Program-made: the position numbers and the translations under genes
Source of the DNA: an uncultured Oscillospiraceae bacterium
GTDB taxonomy: Bacteria; Bacillota; Clostridia; Oscillospirales; Oscillospiraceae
Direction of reading: 5' to 3'
Assembly: GCA_934646005.1 (NCBI GenBank)
Contig: CAKUED010000013.1
Coordinates: 8,905 to 72,904 of the forward strand
DNA: 64,000 bases
The notes under the pieces: model-generated
The model's input: the letters and a program-made list of their open reading frames with translations, nothing else
The model's database searches: none
What the model was told of the DNA's origin: nothing
Shown here: positions 57,364-64,000 of the stretch, in pieces
Layout: each line of letters begins with the position of its first letter
Position numbering within the stretch: position 1 is the first letter of the stretch

Positions 57364-57428
57364 ACCCCACTTGTCAGATCGTATAGCATACTGTCTAACA
57401 AATGGGGTGCTGTTCAAACAAGTGGGGT
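57364..57428 (-). other. Inverted repeat downstream of the third MATE gene
   Basis: ACCCCACTTGT (57364-57374) and ACAAGTGGGGT (57418-57428) are perfect inverted copies. A third partial copy, CAAATGGGGTG, lies between. It may form the 3' end of the MATE transcript, but no T-run follows. Confidence 0.5.
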
Positions 57429-57433
57429 AATTT

Positions 57434-58795
57434 TTACGCTTTTTCCTTCCACGCGGGCAGCCAGTTGCCGAATTTGTAGTAGATCAGGAACATCAGCGAC
57501 GAGACCGCCCAGGTGACGGGATAGCAGATGGCGATGGTGAGGTTGCTCGGGTGGGGGAAGGTGATGAAAAACAGCATCGCCATGCGCAGCACGCACACGC
57601 CGAGCAGCGTGATAACCGTGGGCTTAACGGCGTTGCCCGCGCCGCGCATGGACGAGGAAAAGACCTCCGTCAGCGAAAACAGCGGGTAGCAGAACGCGAG
57701 ATACTCCACGATCTGCAAACCGTGCGCGATCACCGCCTCGTCCTCGCAGAAAAGCCGGATGATCGGGCGGCGGAACACAAAGATCAGCGCTCCGAACACC
57801 GCCGAGATCAGCAGATGCAGCACCAGCCCCGCGTGGATGGACTGGAAAATGCGCTCGCGCCGGTGCGCGCCGTAATTCTGCCCCACGAACGTCATCACGG
57901 CGATGCCGAGCGCGTTGGAGATCGGCCAGTACACGCCGTCGAGCTTCCAGAACGCCGCCCAGGCGGCGACGGTGTCGGTGTCGAGCATATTCGTCGCGCG
58001 TTGGACGAACAGATTCGTCACGCAGTAGAGCATCGACTGGATGCCCGCGGGCAGCCCGATGGTGAGCATCCGCCCGAGAAGCCTGCGGTCCATGCGCAGC
58101 GTGTTCAGCCGCAGGCGCTGCGGATCGGGCAGGCGCAGGAGCGTTGCGAGCACGAGCACCGCGCACACGAGCTGCGAAATGCTCGTGGCGATCGCCGCCC
58201 CGGCGACCTCCATCTTGAACGTGATGACAAACAGCAGGTCCAGCCCCGTGTTGACGGCGGCGCAGACCAGCAGGAAATAGAGCGGGCGCTTCGCGTCGCC
58301 AAACGCGCGCAGGACGCTGCTGCCCATATTGTAGATCATGGACGGGATCATGCCCGCAAAGTACCATTGCAGGTAGTCCATGGAGTACTGCATCGTCTCC
58401 TCGGGCGTGCCCAGCGCGTGCAGCAGCGGCTCTGCCAGCGCGATGCCGAGTACCGTGACGAGCGCGCCGATCCAGAAGGACAGCAGCATCGCCGTGCGCA
58501 CCGCGCGCGACACGGCGTCTGCCTCGCCCGCGCCCGCGCGCTGCGAGATGACGACTGCCGCGCCGGACGACAGCCCGACAAAAAAACCGACGATGAGGTT
58601 GATGATGACAAAATCCGACCCGCCGACGGCGGCAAGCGCCGTTTTGCCGACATACTGCCCCAGAATAACGGCGTCCACCATCGAATAGAGCTGCTGGAAC
58701 ACCGTGCCGAGCATGATGGGCAGGAAAAAGCGCAGCATCCCGCGCCAGACCGAGCCCTCGGTCAGGGATACCGCCTGCGATTTCATTGTGCGCAT
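57434..58795 (-). CDS. MATE family efflux transporter
   Basis: 453 residues, 12 predicted helices in two halves, with GTVFQQLYSMVDAVILGQYVG at the start (seen as FQQLYSMVDAVILG) and SSVLRAFGDAKRPLYF and SSSMRGAGNAVKPT at equivalent places in each half. It belongs to the NorM/DinF-like group and exports drugs or metabolites by cation antiport. It is a single-gene unit converging on the molybdenum hydroxylase operon and divergent from the lipoprotein gene. It is the third MATE here, not closely similar to the others. Confidence 0.9.
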   Translation of the reverse strand: MRTMKSQAVSLTEGSVWRGMLRFFLPIMLGTVFQQLYSMVDAVILGQYVGKTALAAVGGSDFVIINLIVGFFVGLSSGAAVVISQRAGAGEADAVSRAVRTAMLLSFWIGALVTVLGIALAEPLLHALGTPEETMQYSMDYLQWYFAGMIPSMIYNMGSSVLRAFGDAKRPLYFLLVCAAVNTGLDLLFVITFKMEVAGAAIATSISQLVCAVLVLATLLRLPDPQRLRLNTLRMDRRLLGRMLTIGLPAGIQSMLYCVTNLFVQRATNMLDTDTVAAWAAFWKLDGVYWPISNALGIAVMTFVGQNYGAHRRERIFQSIHAGLVLHLLISAVFGALIFVFRRPIIRLFCEDEAVIAHGLQIVEYLAFCYPLFSLTEVFSSSMRGAGNAVKPTVITLLGVCVLRMAMLFFITFPHPSNLTIAICYPVTWAVSSLMFLIYYKFGNWLPAWKEKA

Positions 58796-58921
58796 TCTTC
58801 TGCCCCCTTTTATAGCGTGTATAGGTCATTATAGCGGTTTTTTTACGGTTTTCAATAGGAAAACGGAAATATTTCCGTGCGCCGAAATTCTGAACTTTTT
58901 CTGAATTTCCGCCCGATTCGA

Positions 58922-58950
58922 TTGACATAACACCGCGCATTCGCTATTCT
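58922..58950 (+). promoter_or_regulatory. Promoter of the 434-residue lipoprotein
   Basis: Perfect TTGACA (58922-58927), 17-bp spacer, TATTCT (58945-58950). Confidence 0.85.
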
Positions 58951-58999
58951 GGGAAAAAACAAACTACCCGCGCTGTGCGCGGGCGGAAAGGGGCAGACG

Positions 59000-60304
59000 A
59001 TGCGCAGGTGGATTCTGATATTTTTAGCGCTGGCGATGCTGACGCTCGCCGCGTGCAGCAAAAAGCTGCCGAAGGAAATGCTTGACGCCGTAAAGCCACC
59101 GACTGTGGAGCAGACAGACCCGGCGGATATGCCGCAGGATACCGAGCAGACCGAGCCGGATGACGAGCCGACCGCGGACGACACGGCGGAGACGACCGTG
59201 CCGGACACGGATTTTCTCAGCGGCGAGTGGGTGGAGGAAGCGCCCGCCGGGGCGATGCGCGTGAGCGTGGACGCGGACGGCGAAGAGATCGTGCTGCGCA
59301 CGACGCGCGCGCTGCCCAAGGTGTGGATCAGCCGCGTGGAGTACGACGAGACAGCGAAGGACTATGTGCGCACCGAGCGCGTGTGGTGGATGGAGCAGTG
59401 GGACGCGGACACGCCGCTGCTGCTGGTGATGCGCGCGCCGGTGGAGCAGGCGGAGCTGGAGCTGAGCTGGGCGGATGAATTTGGTGAGCGGGAGCGCCGC
59501 CTGATCGTGCCCGTGCGCATTTTCCGGCAGGGGAAGGCGGAGGAATCGGTGCAGCTGCTGCACTACGCCGTGCCGCTGAGCGCCGCGGAGCTGACCGCCG
59601 GGACAGCGTATCACTATGATCTGAGCGGCAACGGGCAGAAGGAGACCATCGCATTTTCGCAGCAGACCGGCGCGCTCGCCGTAACGCCCGTGGCGAAGCT
59701 GCGCGTGACGCAGGCAAACGCCGTGTACGAGGCGAATATGACGCTGCTGGACGCGCGCTGCTGGATCGCCGATCTGGACGGCGATAACGTCGCGGAGCTG
59801 TATGTCAGCGGCGATACGGTCTCCGGCGGCACGCTGACCTACGGCTGGCGGCTCGGCGGCGCGGGGCTGGAGAGCATCCCCATCGCGGACGAGATCCGCA
59901 CGCAGGACGCCGACGGCAGCGTGTGCGTCGCAGGCAGGGTCGAGCAGATCGACGAGGACGGCATCGTCTATATGACCGACACCGCCGCGCTGCCCGGCGG
60001 GACGTATACGGCGCGCGCGATGTTCTACGGCGTGGGCGGCGAATTTGCGGCGCTCGACGGCTATTGGACGCTGGAGGGCAGCGAGGAGCTGACCCTGCGC
60101 ACGGCGCTCCCCGTCACCCTGCGCGACGGCACGCAGCAGACCCTCCCCGCCGGCACAAAGCTCCGCCTCACCGGCAGCGACCGCGAGACCATGGCGGATT
60201 TCGAGACCGAAAGCGGCGTGCAGGGCACGCTGGAGCTGGAAAAACAGCGCGGCTATGACGGCTGGTACATAGAGGGCAAAAAAGACACGGAACTGTTTTC
60301 GTGA
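59000..60304 (+). CDS. Lipoprotein with FG-GAP-like segment, unknown function
   Basis: 434 residues with a lipoprotein signal (LTLAACSKK), a long acidic Thr/Asp/Glu linker (about residues 25-75) that would span the cell wall, and a beta-rich body. Around residue 250 there is WIADLDGDNVAELYVSG, a calcium-binding FG-GAP/VCBS-like loop. The last 70 residues (LRDGTQQTLPAGTKLRLTGSD onward) look like an SH3-type beta barrel. No enzyme motif was recognised. It is well expressed judging from its consensus promoter and stands alone with its own terminator. Confidence 0.75.
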   Translation: MRRWILIFLALAMLTLAACSKKLPKEMLDAVKPPTVEQTDPADMPQDTEQTEPDDEPTADDTAETTVPDTDFLSGEWVEEAPAGAMRVSVDADGEEIVLRTTRALPKVWISRVEYDETAKDYVRTERVWWMEQWDADTPLLLVMRAPVEQAELELSWADEFGERERRLIVPVRIFRQGKAEESVQLLHYAVPLSAAELTAGTAYHYDLSGNGQKETIAFSQQTGALAVTPVAKLRVTQANAVYEANMTLLDARCWIADLDGDNVAELYVSGDTVSGGTLTYGWRLGGAGLESIPIADEIRTQDADGSVCVAGRVEQIDEDGIVYMTDTAALPGGTYTARAMFYGVGGEFAALDGYWTLEGSEELTLRTALPVTLRDGTQQTLPAGTKLRLTGSDRETMADFETESGVQGTLELEKQRGYDGWYIEGKKDTELFS

Positions 60305-60309
60305 AAGAA

Positions 60310-60343
60310 GCCCGCGGTGCAAAAACACCGCGGGCACATTTTT
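60310..60343 (+). terminator. Terminator of the lipoprotein gene
   Basis: GCCCGCGGTG/CACCGCGGGC stem with a 6-nt loop, then ACATTTTT. Confidence 0.88.
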
Positions 60344-60415
60344 AGTCGTAATGTTAGGGGAGGGGCGAATTGAGGGAATAGGTAATAGTGAATAGTGAAC
60401 AAGTAATTATTTGCC

Positions 60416-60840
60416 GTAGGGGCGGGGTTCTACCCCGCCCGCGCGGAACGACGTTGCAAATTTTGGTGCACCGATGCGAACACGAACGCACCCGTAGGGG
60501 CGGACGACCCTGTCCGCCCGTTGGGTACACCCGTTTTTGCCGCAATGTTTCGTAAAACCGATTGTGCCTGCTGCACGGGTCGATGTGGGCATCGACCCCT
60601 ACAAACGGTGTGTGGGTTTGCATCGGTGCATCCGTGTTTGCAGGTGCGTACCGCCGGGCGGACAGAGGCGTCCGCCCCTACAGGACGTTGTGCAGGGTCG
60701 CCGATGGCGTGTGCAGGTTTGCAAATACAATCTGCCGGGGAGAGCGCGGCATCGACCCCTACAGACACATTACGAGGTCGCCAATCGTCGTGCAAAATTG
60801 TTTTTGCGTCCTGCGCGGGCGGGGCAAGCCCCGCCCCTAC
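60416..60840. repeat. Hairpin array 5 (six hairpins, 78-82 bp pitch)
   Basis: Forward units start at 60416 and 60494; reverse units start at 60576, 60655, 60736 and 60816. Spacings are 78, 82, 79, 81 and 80 bp. Unit 5 (60736-60762) has a decayed left arm (CGGGGAGAGCGCGG) but keeps the right arm and its position. Short gene-like frames across the array are products of the repeat, not genes. Confidence 0.9.
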
Positions 60841-60869
60841 GTTACGACGAAACGCGTAGCAGCTCAAAA

Positions 60870-60984
60870 ATAAGAAGCTTTCACCTCATCCGTTTCGCTG
60901 CGCGAGCCACCTATCCCTACCCTCTTTGTCCCTTCGGGACATTTCCCCCTGATAGGGGGAATCTGCCCCTCAAGGGGAAGGCAT
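60870..60984. repeat. Family B repeats joined to array 5
   Basis: A linker (ACGTTACGACGAAACGCG then AGCTCAAAA) joins array 5 to inverted family B units: CTCATCCGTTTCGCTGCGCGAG, GTCCCTTCGGGAC and CCCCCTGATAGGGGG. With array 5 this accounts for the gap 60305-61036. Confidence 0.75.
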
Positions 60985-60995
60985 GGGTGCGGCGC

Positions 60996-61023
60996 AAAAT
61001 CCCCGCCGGAAATTCCGGCGGGG
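60996..61023 (-). terminator. Terminator of the large solute-binding lipoprotein gene
   Basis: A perfect CCCCGCCGGAA/TTCCGGCGGGG stem. The minus strand continues ATTTTGCG. Confidence 0.75.
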
Positions 61024-61036
61024 GTCTCCTTGCTAT

Positions 61037-63613
61037 TTACTTCTGCTCCGCGACGTACAGACCGACGCGGTTCTGGATGATGCCTGCCACATCGTCCAGC
61101 GAGCGCTGTCCGGCGAAGTAGGCGCCGGCTTCCTCGGTGACGATGTTGTAGATGGCGTCGTTGCTGCCGTTCATGGTGTGGATGCTGTTGTACAGCGCCA
61201 TCACCTGATCCGCCTGCTCCTGCGACATGGCGTCGATGGAATACTGCTCGCCGTCGTTGCCCCAGTAGATCGCCTTCGGGTCGGTGAGCTTATTACCGTT
61301 TTCGTCCAGCAGCGGCTGACCGTTCTCATCCGTCTGATAATCCACGGTCATCACTTCCTGAAGCCGCTCGTTAAAGACCTCGGCGTTGGACGGCAGACCG
61401 TAATAGTAGCGGCCGCGCTGGAAATCCGCCGTGAAGAGCCTGCGCACGAACGACCACGCGGCGTCCTGCTCCTTGCACGCGGCGGAGATGGCAACGCCGC
61501 CCGTCAGCACGAACGTGCTGCCGCTGCCGTCCTGGCTGGGGTAGCCGACGAACGAAGCATCCGCGTTCAGCGCCGCCAGCGTCCAGAGGTGATCCTCCAG
61601 CGAGTAGACGCTGGTCGGCAGCATGAGCTGCAGCCCGTTGCGCATGGCGGTGTAGCTGTCGGTGTCGCTGGAGTAATCGTAATTCTCCCAGTCAAAGGTT
61701 TCCGGGAACTCGTTGGCGAATGCCAGCAGATCCTTAAATTCCTGCGAATCGAACGAGCACTTGCCGGTGTTCCAGTCCACGAACTTCGCCATGGCGTTGC
61801 CCACGCAGGACTGGAGCACGCTGTCGCGCGTGTAGCCCGTGCCGAACACCGACGCGCCCGGCTGGAGCATATCCATCGCGCTGTGCACATCGGCGAGCGT
61901 CCAGCTCTGGAAATTGTCCGCGACCTTTTTGAGCACCGCTACGGTCATGATCGTAAACTCGGAGAACGCCTCGTAGAGCTTGCCGTCCACGCTGGCGGCG
62001 TCGGCGACGTTCGTCATGAGCTGGTCATAGCTCAGCTCGGAGTCGCTGTCGATCAGCGGCTTGAGGTCGATCAGAATGCCCTGCGCGGCGTATTGCTCGA
62101 TCGGCAGACCGTTGGTCATGAACAGATCGGGCACTTTGCCGGAGAGAATTTCGGTGTTGAGCTTTGTCAGCGCCGACTGATAGCCGTTCTCGTCCATATA
62201 CTGCGAGTAGTCGTTGATGGTGATGCGCACATCCTGCTGGCTCTTGTTGAATTTCAGAATTTCCTGCCGCAGGTCATAGTCCATGTACAGGCAGGCGATG
62301 GTGAGCGTTTTGCGCTGCTGGAGCGTGGCAGGATCGACCGGCGAGCACAGCAGCAGGGAGTAGGACGTCTGGGTATAATCGTCGTTATAGGTCTGCAAAA
62401 TGCCGAGGATGCGCCCGTCGGCGAGCGGCTCGGTCTGGTTGATGGTGTCGAAGTCGATGTCGTAGTCCATCCAGTCCAGCACCTTTTCCGACTGCTGCTC
62501 CTGCGTGCGGTAGCCGTAGAGCACGCCGGCGTTCATGTAATAGAAATCAAACGCAGGATCGTAGGAGGCGTAGTAGTTCCATGCGTTGTAGGGCATCGTG
62601 ATCGCGTCGCCCAGCTCCAGCGTCTTGGGGTCAAGGATGCGCATGGTCTGAGCATTCTCCCCCCAGCTCTGCATCGCAAATTTGCCGCAGAACGCCATGG
62701 GGCTGCTGTTGCCGTCTGCCTCAAGCGTCTTGAGCGTTTTGCCGTCGGCGTCCATGATGGTGACAGTGGTGTAATCCGTCAGATAGACCTGCCCCAGCTC
62801 ATCGACGAGCATGATGTCCATGGAGCTGCCGTCGCCCTCCGTTGTCTCGGCGGGCAGCGGGACTTCGTGAATGACCGTGCCGTCGGCGGCGTAGTGGAAC
62901 AGATGCCGCGTCGTCGGGCCTTGGACATAGTAGTCGTACTGGCTTTGCGTATTCGGGTCAAAATTCTCCGGCAGGTCGTATGTATAAGTGCCGGTGCGGT
63001 CTGCCACCCACAGCGAGCCGTCGTCTTCTACGCGCAGGAGCGTGATGTTCGTCCAGCCCTCGTAGCCGTCGGGGACGGTGGGCGCCTTGAACCATTCCAG
63101 ATGCTCGGACTTGCCGGTGGCAAGGTCGATCTTGAAAAGCTGCGTTTCGTATGTGGGCGGGATATATTCCCGGTCAGGCATCGGCTCTTCCGCAACGGGC
63201 GTATCCGAGACCTCGTCTGCGGCGGCTGCGTCCTCCAGCACGTCCGCGACCTGATCCGCCGGCGCGTCCGCCACAGCCGTCGCCACCTCGCGGGCGTACT
63301 GCTCCGACTCGGAGTATTCCAGGAAGTCGTCGCCGCTGCCGGGGTCGGTCATGACGTCGCTGGTGAAGTACAGTGCGTCGGTACTCAGCAGCACCGACGA
63401 CATATAGCTGATGCCTTCGTCAAGATCGAGATCGACGGTGTCGATCTTCCAGCCGTATTTGGGTGTGGTCTGCGCGGTCGGCTTGCCGCCGGACGGAGTC
63501 ACGGCGTCTGTGCTGCCGGGGTTTGCGGTGTCACTGCCCTTTTTGCTGCATCCGGCAAGCACGCCCAGCAGCATTACGAGCGCGAGCAGCCCCGCGAGTA
63601 TGCGTTTTTTCAT
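61037..63613 (-). CDS. Large lipoprotein: propeller-like N-terminal region plus family 1 solute-binding domain
   Basis: 858 residues. The lipoprotein signal (LLGVLAGCSKK) is followed by an Asp/Ala-rich linker. Residues of roughly 120-440 contain repeating beta segments (LLRVEDDGSLWVADRTGTYTY, LFHYAADGTVIHEV, VYLTDYTTVTIMDADGKTL) resembling a beta-propeller. Residues of about 450-858 match extracellular solute-binding protein family 1 (ALTKLNTEILSGKVPDLFMTNG, AAWSFVRRLF). Family 1 proteins bind sugars for ABC importers and are normally about 400-550 residues, so the N-terminal half is extra. No permease genes are adjacent. ATG 63613 has GGAGG and starts the signal peptide. Confidence 0.82.
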   Translation of the reverse strand: MKKRILAGLLALVMLLGVLAGCSKKGSDTANPGSTDAVTPSGGKPTAQTTPKYGWKIDTVDLDLDEGISYMSSVLLSTDALYFTSDVMTDPGSGDDFLEYSESEQYAREVATAVADAPADQVADVLEDAAAADEVSDTPVAEEPMPDREYIPPTYETQLFKIDLATGKSEHLEWFKAPTVPDGYEGWTNITLLRVEDDGSLWVADRTGTYTYDLPENFDPNTQSQYDYYVQGPTTRHLFHYAADGTVIHEVPLPAETTEGDGSSMDIMLVDELGQVYLTDYTTVTIMDADGKTLKTLEADGNSSPMAFCGKFAMQSWGENAQTMRILDPKTLELGDAITMPYNAWNYYASYDPAFDFYYMNAGVLYGYRTQEQQSEKVLDWMDYDIDFDTINQTEPLADGRILGILQTYNDDYTQTSYSLLLCSPVDPATLQQRKTLTIACLYMDYDLRQEILKFNKSQQDVRITINDYSQYMDENGYQSALTKLNTEILSGKVPDLFMTNGLPIEQYAAQGILIDLKPLIDSDSELSYDQLMTNVADAASVDGKLYEAFSEFTIMTVAVLKKVADNFQSWTLADVHSAMDMLQPGASVFGTGYTRDSVLQSCVGNAMAKFVDWNTGKCSFDSQEFKDLLAFANEFPETFDWENYDYSSDTDSYTAMRNGLQLMLPTSVYSLEDHLWTLAALNADASFVGYPSQDGSGSTFVLTGGVAISAACKEQDAAWSFVRRLFTADFQRGRYYYGLPSNAEVFNERLQEVMTVDYQTDENGQPLLDENGNKLTDPKAIYWGNDGEQYSIDAMSQEQADQVMALYNSIHTMNGSNDAIYNIVTEEAGAYFAGQRSLDDVAGIIQNRVGLYVAEQK

Positions 63614-63659
63614 TCCATATTCCTCCGATCTGTCTGTGATGGGTCTGATCGTACAGTCC

Positions 63660-63688
63660 ATTTTACCATGAAGGCGGCAAAATAGAAA
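63660..63688 (-). promoter_or_regulatory. Possible promoter of the large lipoprotein gene
   Basis: Minus strand: TTTCTA (63688-63683), 17-bp spacer, TGG-extended TAAAAT (63665-63660). The -35 is weak. Confidence 0.45.
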
Positions 63689-63830
63689 GCCCGTGCGCGC
63701 CGTCTTTAGAAAACTTTAAGAAATTTGCCGCGCCAACTGACGCCTCCATACCCTAAGACGAAAAAAATCCGCCGCCGGTTGCGAAAAAACGGAAAATGCT
63801 GAAAAATTTTCCCGCCGGCAAAACCGCCGC

Positions 63831-63859
63831 TTGATTTTCTGCCCCGCGCCTGTTATAAT
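63831..63859 (+). promoter_or_regulatory. Promoter of the tRNA-Ser-like gene
   Basis: TTGATT (63831-63836), 17-bp spacer, perfect TATAAT (63854-63859). Transcription would start only a few bases before the tRNA-like sequence. Confidence 0.75.
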
Positions 63860-63871
63860 AGTCCGGCATAC

Positions 63872-63970
63872 GGAGTGGTATCGAAGTGGTTATAACGGCC
63901 CTGACTCGAAATCGTGTCGGTCACTTTCCGGGGTGACCTCGCAAACCCTTGATACTTCGGGCTTCTTCCG
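63872..63970 (+). tRNA. tRNA-Ser(CGA)-like gene with an aberrant 3' third
   Basis: The 5' part is convincing: GGAGTGG start, a D-arm with TATCGAAGTGGTTATAACGG, an anticodon loop CTCGAAA (anticodon CGA), and a long variable arm GTCAC/GTGAC as in serine tRNAs. After the variable arm no T-arm with TTCGA or TTCAA is found; the sequence runs GCAAACCCTTGATACTTCGGGC and the 3' end (CTTCTTCCG) pairs poorly with GGAGTGG. It could be a decayed or rearranged tRNA gene or a tRNA-derived RNA. The strong promoter shows it is probably transcribed. Confidence 0.45.
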
Positions 63971-64000
63971 CTTTTCTACACTTTTTCAAAACTGAATATC

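Noticed and set aside
57364..57428. Attachment or insertion-sequence end next to the third MATE gene
   Set aside because: The ACCCCACTTGT inverted repeat has no transposase, no flanking duplication and only 65 bp in total. A transcript-end structure is simpler.

Overview
The window is GC-rich, densely coded chromosomal DNA of an anaerobic, probably spore-forming member of the Clostridia. The best fit is an Oscillospiraceae/Ruminococcaceae-type gut bacterium. This is inferred from gene content: an oxygen-sensitive class III ribonucleotide reductase, a PerR/reverse-rubrerythrin/rubredoxin oxygen-defence operon, a PdaA-type sporulation deacetylase, S-layer-homology surface anchoring, lipoprotein-based ABC uptake and molybdenum hydroxylases. 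No phage, transposase, CRISPR-cas or rRNA genes were seen. One tRNA-Ser-like gene lies at the right edge.

Layout. 1-3436: end of a cobalamin operon (cobU C-terminus, cobS, a minimal CobU-like protein), followed by a secreted alpha/alpha-toroid protein with SLH domains and a DUF4430-type lipoprotein that together resemble a split transcobalamin. 3.4-9 kb: lipoamide dehydrogenase, a MATE exporter, a xylose-isomerase-like TIM barrel, an AraC regulator and a small membrane protein. 9-14 kb: a Cys-rich protein with a sigma-K-like promoter, then an aspartate module (type Ic aminotransferase, acidic amino-acid symporter, Asp/Glu racemase). 14.3-22.6 kb: TSUP permease, HAD phosphatase, secA, pgeF, an oligopeptide-type binding protein and a CapA-type phosphoesterase. 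23.2-28.9 kb: tpiA, pgk, trmL, yfbR and MATE. 29-30.5 kb: perR, reverse rubrerythrin, BFD-like ferredoxin and rubredoxin. 31.2-36.4 kb: a complete livJHMGF operon. 36.9-41.1 kb: class II aldolase, pdaA, a small Gly/Cys membrane peptide, a cation/proton antiporter, dut and nrdG. 41.4-45.3 kb: nrdD and a D-aminoacylase. 45.4-51.3 kb: a five-gene Dlt-like aminoacyl-transfer cluster. 51.5-57.2 kb: a zinc-ribbon membrane protein, a MocA-like nucleotidyltransferase and a three-subunit molybdenum hydroxylase. 57.4-63.6 kb: MATE, a lipoprotein and a large solute-binding lipoprotein.

Two things stand out. (1) The Dlt-like cluster has a DltA-like adenylation enzyme, a GNAT protein, a carrier protein, an MBOAT transferase and a protein fusing an SGNH/DltD-like domain to a NodB polysaccharide deacetylase. 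It looks like a variant machine that activates a small acid, probably an amino acid, exports it and attaches it to a surface polymer. (2) Five intergenic arrays carry 4-6 short GC-rich hairpins at a near-constant 78-82 bp pitch. Forward-oriented units always come first and reverse-oriented units second, and the sequences between hairpins are related from array to array. A second hairpin family lies around genes and is joined to two of the arrays by a shared linker.

Regulation is unusually readable. There are four candidate NrdR boxes in two pairs with 32-bp centre spacing between nrdG and nrdD, PerR boxes over the perR promoter, several -35/-10 promoters with 17-bp spacers, and long structured leaders before the zinc-ribbon protein (51.36-51.53 kb) and the molybdenum hydroxylase (53.3-53.5 kb).
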